The notes under the pieces: model-generated
Told to the model about the DNA's origin: nothing
Seen by the model: only the letters and a program-made list of their open reading frames with translations
The model's database searches: none
Part shown: piece by piece, positions 1 to 11,347 of the stretch
Layout of the letters: each line of letters starts with the position of its first letter
How positions within the stretch are numbered: position 1 is the first letter of the stretch
Position numbers and translations under genes: made by a program
Origin: Phytophthora hibernalis
Lineage: Eukaryota; Oomycota; Peronosporomycetes; Peronosporales; Peronosporaceae
Direction: 5' to 3'
Assembly (NCBI GenBank): GCA_012656075.1
Contig: JAAKBF010000050.1
Span: forward strand, 124,001-188,000
Length of the DNA stretch: 64,000 nt

Positions 1-195
1 TGGCGCCGCGCTTGACCACGCCCAGCTGCTGGCGAGGCACGCCTTCTTGGGCTTGGTCCATTCTGTCTGCGCTCTTCGTCCATTGAGATCTGACTCACGG
101 AAACCACTTTGATTATACATATTTTATGAAATTACAGAGGGAGGTCGATTGGCTGGCGGTTTATTGAACCAACTGCCCTGTCCAGTTTTGAGTAG

Positions 196-345
196 AACCC
201 ACAATAACTCAGCTATGAAAATGTACATTCTTTATTTTGCTACCAAACCCGCAGGCAGTTCCCTTAGGCCGGGAACTGTGAACTTATCGTTCACTGAGAG
301 CCCCTGCTCTCTTACGCTTTCTCAAGGCAAGGTGCTGTGTGACCC
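196..345 (+). repeat. LTR-like repeat, copy 1 (pair with 11217-11347)
   Basis: This stretch is repeated in the same orientation at 11217-11347. Shared blocks include the AACTCAGCTATGA region, CAGTTCCCTTAG followed by CCGGGAACTG, and ACTTATCGTTCACTGAGAG, ending near GGTGCTGTGTGACCC. Two direct copies about 11 kb apart suggest the 3' parts of LTRs of an old retroelement into which the copia element at 3709-8865 later jumped. I cannot place the LTR termini. An alternative is two unrelated copies of one repeat family. Confidence 0.55.
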
Positions 346-790
346 CGTCACACGTGGTAGCACTTGTAGTCAACCTCGCGCCTACGCGGGTAGATTGAAC
401 TACTGTACCTGATCCTCTGTGATCTGGAGACGTCATCTCATGCATGCTTCGCATCTTGGGAACTGTTGTGCGAGCCGATTCGTGCTGCTTTCCTCTCGGC
501 AAACGATGCCTTCTGACAACGTTCACGGTTTCTCCCTTGCAAACAAGGGGAACGTGAGCTGTACGAGTACGTACAAGAGATGCGCACGTTGGCGACATTT
601 CTAGTTGGAAACCCTCTCGTTGAAGACGTCAAGCCAACGGTCTTCATGGACGGCTTCAAGGTCGGTCCCGCGCGCTCGCAGCTGTTCCATCCACGATGGA
701 TGATGCGATTAAGCTCGCCCTCCAAGAGGAATACAGCTATAAGCAGGCTGCCATTTAGGTTGTTGCACCAATTGGCGTTGTGGACAACGA

Positions 791-973
791 ATGGACTTGA
801 GCTCTGCTGAGATGAGTTCGGTCCGCTTCTATACATGCGGCGGACTGGGACACTACCAACGAGTGTGTTCCTCGACTGGAGTGGTAAAGAAACCATTCCG
901 GAAAGCTCAAGGGCCTAGTAGTCGCTGGCGCAAGCAGCGGTCGTCTGACCAAGGATACCCCGGCCACCAGTAG
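791..973 (+). pseudogene. retroelement Gag zinc-knuckle remnant
   Basis: A 60-codon open frame contains a CCHC-like block, TCGGLGHYQRVC, which matches the second half of a retroviral Gag zinc knuckle (C-x2-C-x4-H-x4-C). The first cysteine is replaced by phenylalanine (R-F-Y-T-C). The residues that follow are basic, as expected of a nucleocapsid tail. No longer Gag or Pol frame can be followed on either side, so this is a decayed fragment, probably of the LTR element suggested by the flanking repeats. Confidence 0.45.
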
Positions 974-1248
974 TGGTGGGGAAGACCCGAGTCTTCGTGA
1001 CGGGTGCGCGGTCTGTGCGCACCGCGAAGGGTTTGCGGGTGAAGGACTTTGTCTCTCGAAGAGCAACGCTTGGTAGCTGATAGTACACGCGAGTGTACGG
1101 GGATGTGAATATTCCTTGGATGTTTCGATACCTGGGGCGTCAATTGATTTTGTACGCCGTCGGGGTATTGACAACGCTCTGTGTGAGAGCAATGGCATTG
1201 GTCTATATAGACCTTGTTGTCACAGGTTGGAATACCAGCACAACATTA

Positions 1249-1378
1249 AGCCGTACGTGGTCGTGAACATGTACGCTGGGTACGCGGTGCCACGAACGCA
1301 CGCACCCTTGAACCGTACGTGGTTGTGAATACGTACGATGTTCACTTGGGTTTGCTGTACCACGAACGCACGCACCCT
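1249..1378 (+). repeat. two-copy tandem repeat, GTACGTGGT type
   Basis: Two diverged units of about 65 bp lie head to tail. Each begins with CCGTACGTGGT(C/T)GTGAA and ends with CCACGAACGCACGCACCC. The inner GTACGTGGTCGTGAAC word recurs in the longer GTAC-rich block at 2940-3180. Confidence 0.6.
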
Positions 1379-1724
1379 AATCCATTTGACGTGGTAGGCT
1401 CTTAGGGGCTAGCCGGCCTCATGGCTCTGACAGAGTGTTGGTGAGTAATGTTCCCACCTCTGTCCGGAAACGAGGATCCCATGGACGCCAGTGGAATGCC
1501 ACGGAGGCCTCTGTTGCTAACGAACCTGCAACAAGCCCAAGGATCTTGGATATCTCCCGACCCGCGAGGGAAGGTGCAATGCCAGCAACTTTCAGCGTAC
1601 CAAGTCGATTGCGCCGTACGGGCATCGACGGAGTCCGTAAAGGACGACACCCGTCTATAAGAGGGCGTAAGCCCACGTGAGACCGAAGAGGTCGAAACCG
1701 TGGCCAGCGCCGAGGTTGCTAGCG

Positions 1725-2685
1725 GCTGGGTAACATAGTTCCACACGGGCCGGTACAGGCTCCTGGCGTTGTACCAATACAAGTAACGGCTATGGGTTAC
1801 ACAGGACCACGCCAAGAGCCCCGACACGCTGTCAGGGCTGAAGCTCCAGGAAGAAGCTCGGAGTCAACGACGACTCCTTCAGTGCCGCCGCCAGAATAAT
1901 GTTATCACATCTTCGACGGCGGGACTGGCCAAAGGTCACGTCCGGGTCTGTCCAGTTGGAGACCCTGCTGGCGATGTCGGACCTCCGGCATCTCGATACT
2001 TCGCGAATCGACAGGGCTCCATGCCCATAATGCGTGACTACAACACCAGTAGCACACACCGCTGTCAGTCGTCGCGCCGTACGGTCTTTGACTGACGTAC
2101 TGTTGCTAAGTACAATCGCAATGGTGGATTAAGTCCACGTGAGGTCAAGAAACCCAAGACCGTGGCCAAGGCAGAGGTGCGTCACGCAGCGTCTCGTGTG
2201 GGTAACCAAGTACCACACGGAGTCAAACAAGACTCTTGAAGCCTCCACCAATACGCTTCTGGACGTGGGTAACCAAGTTCCACGTCAAGATGACCGTCGA
2301 CGACACCGTCGCCGGTACATGTCGGATCTGGCCGTGTATCAGACCGGATCCGATACGAACGACTCGGAGCAATGCTCCCAGGCATGGACTGCTCGATGGC
2401 GTAGATGTCGGTGAGGCCGTACACGGACGTGGTGTCGACGCCCACCTCTCAGTGGATCGGCACGGGGCCAAGGATTGACCTCGTACCCAGAAGAACGTAC
2501 TGTGCCACCGGACACACGGTCGCCCAGACCTAAACTGAAGAGGAAGTCACAGGTTGAGCTTCCTGTGTGGGTAACATAGCTCCGCATACCAAGGCGGGTA
2601 GCATAGTTCCGCACGAGTCGTAACAACTCGGAAGAGGTGAGGCCATTAAGATCTTACCTGACGTGGGTAATATCGTTCCACGTCA
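1725..2685 (+). repeat. dispersed hairpin repeat family, six copies
   Basis: Six copies of a short unit, core GGGTAACATAGTTCC, occur at about 1725-1747, 2195-2219, 2262-2286, 2564-2590, 2593-2613 and 2659-2685. In three of them the flanks form perfect inverted arms around an 11-nt centre: CGTGTGG/CCACACG, GACGTGG/CCACGTC and TGACGTGG/CCACGTCA. Longer similarity upstream (CCACGTGAG...CCGTGGCCA at about 1674-1704 and 2135-2167) suggests that a larger unit was duplicated. No gene is supported in this stretch. Confidence 0.6.
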
Positions 2686-2939
2686 AGTCGCGCGGACTTA
2701 AACTGCTAGCGGCCCGGCTGCATGCCAGCCGCGGTCGACAAGATCGACCTGAAACGGCTTTGGTCGTAAGAGGGAGAGAGGCTCGGAAATACCTTTCCTC
2801 CCGAGCCTATATTGAGACTAGCTTCCTCACGGAAGGTGTTGTCGGTGTGATCAACAACTGTATGAGTAATACTAGTGCAAAGACACGTGCGGCTAGCACC
2901 GACAGCAATTGGGTGCGGAGGTGTACGCTTGTGTCACTC

Positions 2940-3180
2940 GAGGTGGCCGTGGTACTTGCTGTACACGGCGTTCCTCATGTGTACGGAGTCGCGACCCTGT
3001 ACGCCATCGTGGTCGTGGACCTGTACACCGACGTGGTGTACGTCGACATGTCATGGGCCGTACATCGACATGATGTACACCTACGTCGGCGTGTAACATG
3101 GTCATCAACGCGTACGCCAACGTGGTCATGAACCAGTACGCACACGCGGCAATTGACCTGTACGCGGCCATGGCCATCTA
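2940..3180 (+). repeat. GTAC-rich degenerate minisatellite
   Basis: A block of about 240 bp is built from variants of CTGTACRCC-ACGTGGTCGTG, recurring roughly every 25-35 bp. Open frames across it on both strands are compositional and show no recognised protein. From 3181 to 3708 I see no gene; the final bases before 3709 are the target site of the copia element. Confidence 0.5.
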
Positions 3181-3708
3181 AATGACCGAGTGTCGTGCAG
3201 GCATGCACGCACTCTGATCATGTCCTGGTCCGGGCGATGCGCGAAGCAGTCGCCGATGCAGTGTCGCAAGTGTTTCACCAGGTAACCCGCCACAATGCTA
3301 GAAGTTACCGTTGAGTACGTGGGTGTCGATGCCCGATACCGTTGCGTCTTTTGTTTAATACCCAAGACGCGGGGAGGAGCTTGCGACTCCACCCGGCAGC
3401 TAATAACGGCCATCGAATGACAACCTGAAGCACGGTGCTTCTATGCTATGGTCAATGCATGACCTAAGCCCATGTACGGCTCCGAGGATCCACTCGGGGA
3501 CGGTTGTGGCTAGGTGACCCATACCGGGCTGCTATCATGTCAGAAGATGAGCTGCGAGCTCACTCCTCTCTTGGTCGATGCGATAGTCTTCGAGGTGTAG
3601 CCCCGCGCGGGAGGAAAAAGACACACGAAGTGTCAGGAAGGTCCACGGGTCCTCCGCCGTGAACTGCAGGTGGCCAAGGAGGACCACCGCACGTTTGGAT
3701 GCTATTAC

Positions 3709-3963
3709 TGTTATGATGAGGTTCAACCCAGCTCAGGCTGAGTGATGGACCAAGGGAGTGCTGGCGCATACTGGGAGGCTGCAGTTCAAGCTGCGACCAA
3801 GTCTGCGTTGGACTAACCAAAATAGCTGGCTGCCGAGGCTGCAGGCCTCGCAGCATGCATTTGTAGAGCTCGGGTAGCGAGCAAAAGCAAACTCTCAATG
3901 TCATTCAGTCTTCTTTTCACCCACTCGATCTCAAGCGCTGCTCCGGGATAACTCGAGTTAACA
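3709..3963 (+). repeat. 5' LTR of the copia element
   Basis: 255 bp, TG...CA ends (TGTTATG...GTTAACA), nearly identical to 8611-8865. A primer-binding site should follow at about 3964; the sequence there (GGCTTACGAGCCCAA) is not one I recognise as a tRNA match. Confidence 0.9.
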
Positions 3964-4011
3964 GGCTTACGAGCCCAAATCTCGCCGTCTCGCCGCCGCT
4001 GAAGTGCAAGG

Positions 4012-4516
4012 ATGCCACAGCTGACGACGGACGCGACCTGGGAGGTCGAGGTCTGGGAGAAGACTGGTCGACCTATTCGATGGAATGGGCAAAACTTTCA
4101 GTACTACCGGAAACTCATGGAGATTGCTGCACTCGTGAAGAACGAGAACCTGTTCAAGGTCATGAAAGGCGACATAACGCTGGAAGAAGAGCCCATCAGT
4201 CTGCGGAAGAGTGTGTGGATGGCTGCTAGAGCTCATCTTCTCATCAGTGGAAAGGTTCGACCGCCTGCGAGGTTACGTGGACACGGGGATGGACTGCGTT
4301 GACCCACCGGACAAAGTGGTGGCGATGAACATCACGTTCGACAAGACCAACAAGGCCGATGGCCAGCTGCACCGGTCGTTTGACAGCGGCAAGCAGTCGT
4401 CCGGAACCGCTCATCAATCCAAGCCGCAGAGTGGTGGTGGTGGAGGGGAAGAAGACCAGGGAACAAGAACCCCAAGTGCGAGGAAGCACAACGTCAACGC
4501 AACAGCGAAACAGTGA
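4012..4516 (+). pseudogene. copia Gag (broken)
   Basis: The first ATG after the 5' LTR opens a frame resembling copia Gag (UBN2/Retrotran_gag type), with a W-N-G-x-N-F-x-x-Y-R-x-x-M core near the start, the usual region that packages element RNA. The frame is lost near 4250 and resumes in another phase (4211-4516), which is Gly/Glu/Arg-rich. No CCHC zinc knuckle is visible, although copia Gag normally has one; it may be deleted or degraded. Confidence 0.7.
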
Positions 4517-4639
4517 GAGCTCAAGGCTACCTGAGCAGAAGAACGCTCCCGCAGTTGGTGCGGACGGGACGTCTGCAAGTGATGGTGGCACCGACTGTGA
4601 TGCTGTTGGTCGCAGAACACCAAAGAAGAAAATGAAGGC

Positions 4640-7600
4640 TACCTATCGATCTGAAGCGTGGGCCTTCGACTGTGGGGCTAACCGTCACTTGGTTGGCGAT
4701 AAACGGTACTTCGTGAAATATCGCAGCCTCACTATGGCTGATAGGGAGAAGGAGACAGTGCACGGCTACAATGTCACATTGGCACCGGTTGGTGTCGGCA
4801 CAATCGACTTGTGGGTGGTGTAGATGGCGAGCACGTAGCGCTTCGGCTCGAGGAAGTCTATTACTCTCCAGCACGACCGAACTTGTTCTCGCAGTCAGGG
4901 GCACGCAAGCAAGTTCGACTACGTGACGCAACGGCCTTATATACGTTGTCGAAGAACGAGGCGACAGAGCTGCGGGCACCGCTAAAGTCGACATGCGGTC
5001 TGTGGATGTTCACGACGCACTACGAGTTCCTGCCTGTAGCGCGAACGCCGTTAGTGCCAGATGCCATGGTCCATTTTGATTTGCGTGATGGGGTTGCAGA
5101 TCTCCAGTGCTGCCACGAGCGACTTGGACATCTGAACCTACAGTACATTCGCAAGATGGTCGACGAGGGATTGGTGGAAGGCACGATGCTGCGGCGCCGA
5201 CAGTTCGGTATGTGCAAAGCATGTCAGGTCGCAAATGCTGCCATGAAGCACCTCGACAGGGGCGTCACGAAGCGGAACGAGCTTGCGTTTGCTGACCTTT
5301 TGTTTCCTCCGAAGAACTACAATTGCACACGTTTCAAGGCGGCATGGATGCGCATACGCGCTTTGTCACCGCATACCCCGTGAAGGACAAGACGAAGGAA
5401 GAAGTCAATCCGCAGATCCGCCGATATGTGGTATGGGCGGAGCGGCAGTGCCCAGGATGCAAAGTGCGAACGATGTTCACGGATGGCGGAGGTGAGTTCG
5501 TCAACGACGAGATCACGTCCTGGTACCAGAGCCAAGGTATAGTACACATGGCAACTCCGCGCAACACGTCGATAATTAACATGGTGGAGCGAACCCACCA
5601 GACGCTCGTAGTCATGATGAAAACCATGGTGAAGGAGGCTGACGTGCCGACTTTTTCAGGGTAGACACATTCCACTACGCTGTTTACCTGAAGAACCGCT
5701 CGTATTCGACGCCCATCGGACTGACTCCGTACGAAGCGACGTGGAGCAGGAAGCCCGACATCCTCCATGTGCGGAAGCTCGGAGCACTCGCCTACGTACA
5801 CACAAAGGTGGGCCCTTCACGCCACAAGTTTGCTGATAACTGCCGAGTTGGCTTCACGCTTGGATACCGTGAAAACGCGCTAGGCTGCAAGGTGTATTTC
5901 CCTCCCAAGGAATCTGTACTTTTCGGCGGCCAGATCACCGTGAACGAACAAGTCCTTTACAAGGATTGGCACGGTCCTGAGTTCGAGGACACAGTTCGCC
6001 AGTGTGCACCCTGATTTCACCAGCGCTGGGCGACGTAATTACAACCTGCTGGCCGTAGGAGGGCGAGAGCATGGCACAGAAGAGCATCATGGCACGTCGG
6101 ACGAAGATCCCGCACTGACTGATGACGAAGACCCCGTTGGAGAAGTGCAACGTGCATCAGTAGCTCCGCGGGCAAGCTGGATGAACCGACAGCTGCCAGT
6201 ACTCGGCGCCGAGATAGTCTTCACCAACCCAGTACAACCCAGTGGTCGCGAGAGAGACGAACCTGAGGGAGAAGGTGGCGAGACTGTGGACAGGAACGAT
6301 GAGCAGGATATCATCATGAGCGGCTCCAACGCTGGCGATACCGCTGACAGCGATAATGGCAATGATCAAGCCGCGTCGGACATGGACGTCTACATGTCAG
6401 AGGAAGGAGAGACCCAGCGCGTCGAGTCTGAACTCGACGAAGATGGAGGCGACATGTCAGGAGCTGACGAAGAAGTCACTGCCGACAGCGACTTAGAGAA
6501 CTACTCCAACCTAGACTGGGAGGAGGAGATGCAGAGCATGTCGTCGTACGACTGCCCAAACGCTGACGGCAGTGACTGCAACTCAGATGACTACACGTCT
6601 CCGACCCGACACCGCCAATCCTCACCGGACACCGGCGAACACGAGAAGACTAGGAGTCTGTGCTGAGAAGTGAGGCAGAAAGGAAGCGAAGTCGAATTGG
6701 GCTGGTCGCCGTCGGCGTCGGTGATAAAGAGCAGGATGCATTTGAAGCATTTGCAGTATACGCCGCAATCGCAGCAGAGGCCGCAATGGAGACTGAGCCA
6801 GAACAGCGGCTCTGGCATGAGTCGGAGGTGCGCCTGCCTTGCACCTATGCAGGCCATGGCTTCGCCGCAGCACAAGGAATGGTGGAAAGGTATGGAGCGG
6901 GCGATGGAGGAAAATGATGTCCTTGAGCTTGTACCCGAAGAAGAGATACCCGCGGGGAAGAGGGCCCTGCAAACCATGTGGCGCTTCCAGACCAAGACCT
7001 ACAACAATGGTAATGTCATCCGCTTTCGCCATCGTCTACTGTATGTGCTCGAGGTGATAAGCAATAACCCGGCGTTGACTTCTTGGTCATGGCGACATTC
7101 TCTCCGGTCGCACGGATGGCTTCCTTTCGGCTTTTCATAGCGATCTGTGTCTTACTCGGGTTGGATCGGTTCTCCTGCGACGTTAACAGTGCGTACCTCA
7201 ATACACTACTGAAGATCATGCACTTCATTCGTCGCATTGCTGGCTTCCCACTGAAGAAAGCCTGGCTGTACAAGGTGAAACACGCTATCTACGGTCTGCA
7301 CCAAAGTGGTCGTGAAAGGTACGAGGAGCTGGACCCGTGGTTGAGCGAACGTCAGTGGCGCCGATGCACCACCGAGCCGTGCCTATATGTTTACGCTGAG
7401 AACAGAGTGATCGCGATTCTGCTGGTGTACGTAGACGACATAATATGCGCGACCAACAACGAAACCTGGAAGGTGGAGTTCTTCCAGTCACTCAACAGCA
7501 AGTGCGGCATCAAAGACCAAGGCCGACTTCACAAATACCTAGGCATCCAGGTGGATTGGATTGAGTTCTTGCATCAGGCGAAGTATACGAGAGATGTTCT

Positions 7601-8545
7601 CAACAGGTTAGGCTTTGGGGACGCTCGAGGTTGCAGATCGCCCATGGACTCGACGACCAAGTTGAGTGCAACATCAGCAGATGAAGAATGAAAAGAGATT
7701 GGCATCGAGTATAGAGCCGCGATCGGGGCGCTCATGTACGTGGCAACCAGCACCAGGCCCGACTTAGCGTATCCGGTGGGGTATCTAAGCCGATTCGTCA
7801 GCAAGCCTACAGTACAGCACAGTGGCGCGCTGAAACGACTACTCCGCTATCTCGTTGCTACTGCCGATCATGGGGTCTGCTTCAAGCGACCCGAAGGAGA
7901 TCTGCCGGACAAGCTGAATACCATCACAATCAATGGTTACTGTGACTCGGACTGGGGAAACTTTCCTGATACTCGCAGAAGCATCACTGGCTATGCCATG
8001 ATGGTAGCAGGCGGATCCGTGGCGTGGGCAGCTCGGCGACAAAGTGTTGTAGCTCAGAGCACAGCAGAAGCTATCCTCGTCGAAATACGCACCGTAACAC
8101 GCTTGAAAAACTTCTTTCCACGCTGTGACACTGTAGGATCATTTGTAAAATTGTCCGCGAGTACGTCGCGTCGTGCGAAGCGTGCATGGAGGGCAAGTCA
8201 TTGATCAACATCCTGTCAGAGGCGGTACCTGCAAAGCATGTCGAGTTCACACTTGGAGTGGATAACCAGGCTGCAATTGCCTTGGTCTCCAACCCGACCT
8301 ACATCCGAAAGACTCGGCACATCGAGCTACGGTTTCACTACGTACATGAGCAAGTGAAACAGAGCTGTCAAGATTTGGAAAATCGCCGGCGAGCTGAACC
8401 CAGCGAATCTATTAACCAAGCCCCTCGGCTTTCCGCGACTGGCGAAACTAAAATCACTGATTGGGAAGAAGACCGATTTGCAGCCGACACGCCGCGAGCA
8501 ACGACGTGCGATATACCAGGACCAACAGCAGCAAACCGATCGTGA
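4640..8545 (+). pseudogene. copia Pol: protease, integrase, RT, RNase H (broken)
   Basis: Landmarks occur in copia order over several phases. The protease active-site region is AFDCGANRHL (about 4663-4692), with Cys where Ser or Thr is usual. The pre-integrase block RLGHLNLQYIRKM is near 5120-5160. The integrase core has D (DAHTRFVTAYP, about 5345), D (FTDGGGEF, about 5480) and E (MVERTHQ, about 5585). An acidic linker spans about 6060-6560. The reverse transcriptase has FSPVARMASFR, DVNSAYLN and the catalytic YVDD (about 7426-7440). The RNase H is CDSDWGNFPDTRRSITGY with AQSTAEAI (about 7940-8075). Breaks include a stop at 5662, shifts near 6660-7080, and a stop at 7689-7691 between RT and RNase H. 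Confidence 0.9.
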
Positions 8546-8610
8546 GAAGCCGAAAGGAGGTTCCAAGGACGAAGTTCTGAGGCGCATTGCGCGCGTCCTC
8601 GGAGGGCTGG

Positions 8611-8865
8611 TGTTATGTTGAGGGTCAACCCAGCTCAGGCTGAGAGGTGAACCAAGAGAGTGCTGGCGCATACTGGGAGGCTGCGGTTCAAGCTGCGACC
8701 AAGTCTGCGTTGGACTAACCAAAATAGCTGGCTGCCGAGGCTGCAGGCCTCGCAGCATGCATTTGTAGAGCTCGGGTAGCGAGCAAAAGCAAACTCTCAA
8801 TGTCATTCAGTCTTCTTTTCACCCACTCAATCTCAAGCGCCGCTCAGGGATATCTCGAGTTAACA
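8611..8865 (+). repeat. 3' LTR of the copia element
   Basis: Direct copy of 3709-3963, followed at once by the target duplication ATTAC (8866-8870). The purine-rich CGGAGGGCTGG just before 8611 is a plausible polypurine tract. Confidence 0.9.
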
Positions 8866-8870
8866 ATTAC

Positions 8871-9170
8871 ATTCCGTGCGGAAGCACTAGACGCTTGCCA
8901 GCGCCCAGACCCAGGCCAATTATGCCCGTCGGAATTGCGGCCAACGTCGTCGCGAGTGCAAAGATGCAGCTCGTGTCCGCCGGGGACGCGAGTCACTGTG
9001 TGACTGAGGAGAGAACGGTCGTGCTGAGGCTGCGACCGAGAAGTTCCACTTTGGGTGTTTGAATAAAGAGTGACATCCGTCACTCTTTGTGGTACATGGT
9101 ACCGGTTGGCTGTGAGCCAACCATGGACGCTCTTTAGCTTTTACTATAGATGACTTAGAGTTTGTATGTG
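8871..9170 (+). other. retroelement 3' remnant with AATAAA and three hairpins
   Basis: One phase from about 8871 reads an Arg-rich tail like the C-terminus of an oomycete LTR-element polyprotein (low confidence). GTGTTTGAATAAAGAG follows at about 9055, carrying a poly(A)-type AATAAA. The same 16 bases recur at about 18217. Directly after it are three back-to-back inverted repeats: AAAGAGTGAC/GTCACTCTTT (9065-9088), GGTAC/GTACC (9091-9103) and GGTTGGCT/AGCCAACC (9104-9122). I read this as part of an old LTR. Confidence 0.4.
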
Positions 9171-9287
9171 TGGAGAAGCGGTCTGTCGGAGGGCAGTTCC
9201 TCAGCCTGGGCCCGGGCGAGATCGGCTTGGGGGACACACGTGCTGCCTCCGCAACGGAGACAGATGCCTCGTGGTCGCGGATATGCA

Positions 9288-10504
9288 TCACGTCGCTTTG
9301 ATGCTCCTCGGCATGAGCCACGAGCAAGGCGTTAACTCGTTGCAAGTCAGCAGCGAGAGGCTCATCACGAGTCCGCGCTGCGGCGGCGTCCTGCTGACTA
9401 CGAGAAAGAGCGTCGTGGGCCACACTAAGGTCGTGTCGCGATCTCGAAGGGCTCGAGCAGACGACAGCCGAGCTCGCTCGCCCTCCGACACAGCTCGTGA
9501 TAGCTCACCTTGGGTCACGGACAACTCCTGCCGCGCAGCGTCCAGCGCCGCGCAGATGCGCGCCAACTCGACAGTGGAGGCAGTCGAGGAAGATGCATTC
9601 GCGGCGGCGAGAAGATCGGATAACTGCATGACGCGAGAACGCGCCTCCTCCAACTCGGCAGCCGAGGCAGCAGCCTCTTCGCACGTCACGTCAGCCAACA
9701 CGCGGTATTGAGTCTCCCACTCCTCGGCGCGACCCGCTTGCGTCCGAAGAGTGCCCGCGGCGTCCAACAGACTCGCGTTCTCTGGAGTCAAGTTCTCCAC
9801 GCGATCGTTCAACTGGCTGACGGTGGCGGAAACCAGGTCATACCCCTCGCGCGCTCGCCGGAGCAGAGAAATGTTGCGGTCGTGCAACCACGTGGCGGGG
9901 ACGGCCAGCCCGGCGTTGGCGGCAGACGACATGTCCAACTGAGCGCGAAGTAACCGTGCGTCGTGCTCCAGGGCGTTGGCGTCGTTGATCAATGCGCCCA
10001 CATACGGAATGGGATCGTCGGGGCCAGGGATGTGACGACAGGATCCGGAGGGATCGCCAACGGACGTCTACCAGAGTCGCATATGCCGCATCGGTTTGAA
10101 GTCAGGTCCCCGGTGTCCAGAGACTCCGTGTCATCGCTGTCGCGGTCCGGGAAGTCGTCATGACCTGCGAGCACACAAGACAACACAAGGCGAGACGGTA
10201 AGCAGGCTAACGATAAGACGTGTTCTGCCGCGATGCACTCATCTGGGGAGTGTGCGCACGCGCCAGCAGGACGGATGTGGACAAGCGGTCTGTCGGAGGG
10301 CGGTGCAACGCGGAATGCCGATGTAAACGTGGAGTGCCGGAGAGTGACGAAGTCTGGCTGACCGTTTTGACGGATGTCGACCCAGAGCGACGTGAAACGG
10401 AATTTTCCGGAGGAAAGACGGAGACAGATCAGGAAGCGGCCCCTCCTCTTTATATGCAAACGTGGGACGAGGCCTGCGACACGGAGAACCACGGTCGGAG
10501 ACAA
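9288..10504 (-). pseudogene. coiled-coil ORF remnant
   Basis: Two minus-strand open frames, 9989-10504 and 9288-10001, together with a continuation to 8920, look like pieces of one gene. The middle part (237 codons) is rich in Ala, Glu, Arg and Leu with heptad-like spacing, as in a long coiled coil. The upstream part has a short Asp/Ser-rich stretch (DFPDRDSDDTESLDTGD). No catalytic motif is visible. Coiled-coil Gag-like proteins are common in oomycete retroelements, so that is my best guess; a fragment of a host coiled-coil gene is possible. Confidence 0.35.
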
Positions 10505-11216
10505 TGTTTACGCCCCGATCTACAACCCCGACCGACGGACCCCGATCATGCAACCCGACTGACCCCGATGTGGCAACTGGGTCACGCGATCAGGGCAAGT
10601 CAGGACAACGATGATGGGTAAGCACGGCGGGAAGTGATAGGAAGAAAGCCAGAAGGCCAACGAGTGGCGAGGAAGGCATTGATAGGATAGGACAACATAA
10701 GGCTCAGTCCCGAATTCTCTTTGTGATACGCAAGTGGATTTCCTTCGTCCAAAGAGCCAGCAGCCTCGACCGAGAAGAGCCCCAGGATAACCGGCCCCGT
10801 CGTCCGCTGCTGGATCGGTGTACTCAACCCCAACATCCCGTGCCCAATAGGAGGGACACGTTAAACGATACCGTCCAGGCGTTGCTGATAACCCGACGCC
10901 AAAGACGAAGAACGTACTGGCCCGATAACGCCGTGCACAACCGAGGAAACGCCGGCCCGATAACGCCGCACGACTAAGGTCAAAGAGGAGAGGACGTCGT
11001 CATACACGAGTGAGACGTCAAAGTAAGAGCGACGCAGAGCGAGGAGAATCCGGCTGCGCCTGAGGAGCACGCTTCAAGGTTCCTAACCACTTAGATCACA
11101 CCTCAGAGATACGCTACTCAAACAACCGGGAATTTGCCCGACGTTAGCGCAAAGGGTTTGTGCGAGGACGACTTTGCAGATTTCGGCTAAGCCGCTACTC
11201 TACATATGCAACAAGC
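10505..11216. other. no gene seen
   Basis: No supported coding region. A short repeated word, GCCCGATAACGCCG, occurs twice (about 10919 and 10954). It is probably non-coding retroelement sequence leading into the LTR-like repeat. Confidence 0.4.
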
Positions 11217-11347
11217 TTAACTCAGCTATGACATATATTCCGTCTTTATCTTGCTATCAAACCCGCTGACAGTTCCCTTAGACCGGGAACTGCGAACTTA
11301 TCGTTCACTGAGAGCCTTTGCTCAAGACAAGGTGCTGTATGACCCGG
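11217..11347 (+). repeat. LTR-like repeat, copy 2
   Basis: Direct, diverged copy of 196-345, sharing ACTCAGCTATGA, CAGTTCCCTTAG, CCGGGAACTG and ATCGTTCACTGAGAGCC. See copy 1 for the interpretation. Confidence 0.55.

Larger units (their letters stand above)
3709..8865 (+). mobile_element. Ty1/copia LTR retrotransposon, full length but decayed
   Basis: The ends are two 255-bp direct LTRs (3709-3963 and 8611-8865), each starting TGTTATG and ending GTTAACA. They are flanked by a perfect 5-bp target duplication, ATTAC, at 3704-3708 and 8866-8870. Inside, the order is Gag, protease, integrase, reverse transcriptase, RNase H, which is diagnostic of copia rather than gypsy. Several frameshifts and stops break the coding region, so this copy is not autonomous. 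The LTRs differ at roughly a dozen positions by eye, so the insertion is not recent. Confidence 0.93.

Noticed and set aside
438..1198. Minus-strand frames of about 150 codons
   Set aside because: They overlap the plus-strand zinc-knuckle remnant, carry no motif and look like shadow frames in a GC-rich repeat.
2637..3131. 164-codon plus-strand frame and overlapping minus-strand frames
   Set aside because: It runs through the GTAC-rich minisatellite and hairpin repeats; composition explains the open frames and no motif is present.
6004..6666. 220-codon acidic frame as a separate gene
   Set aside because: It lies between integrase and reverse transcriptase in copia order; it is the acidic linker of the Pol protein.
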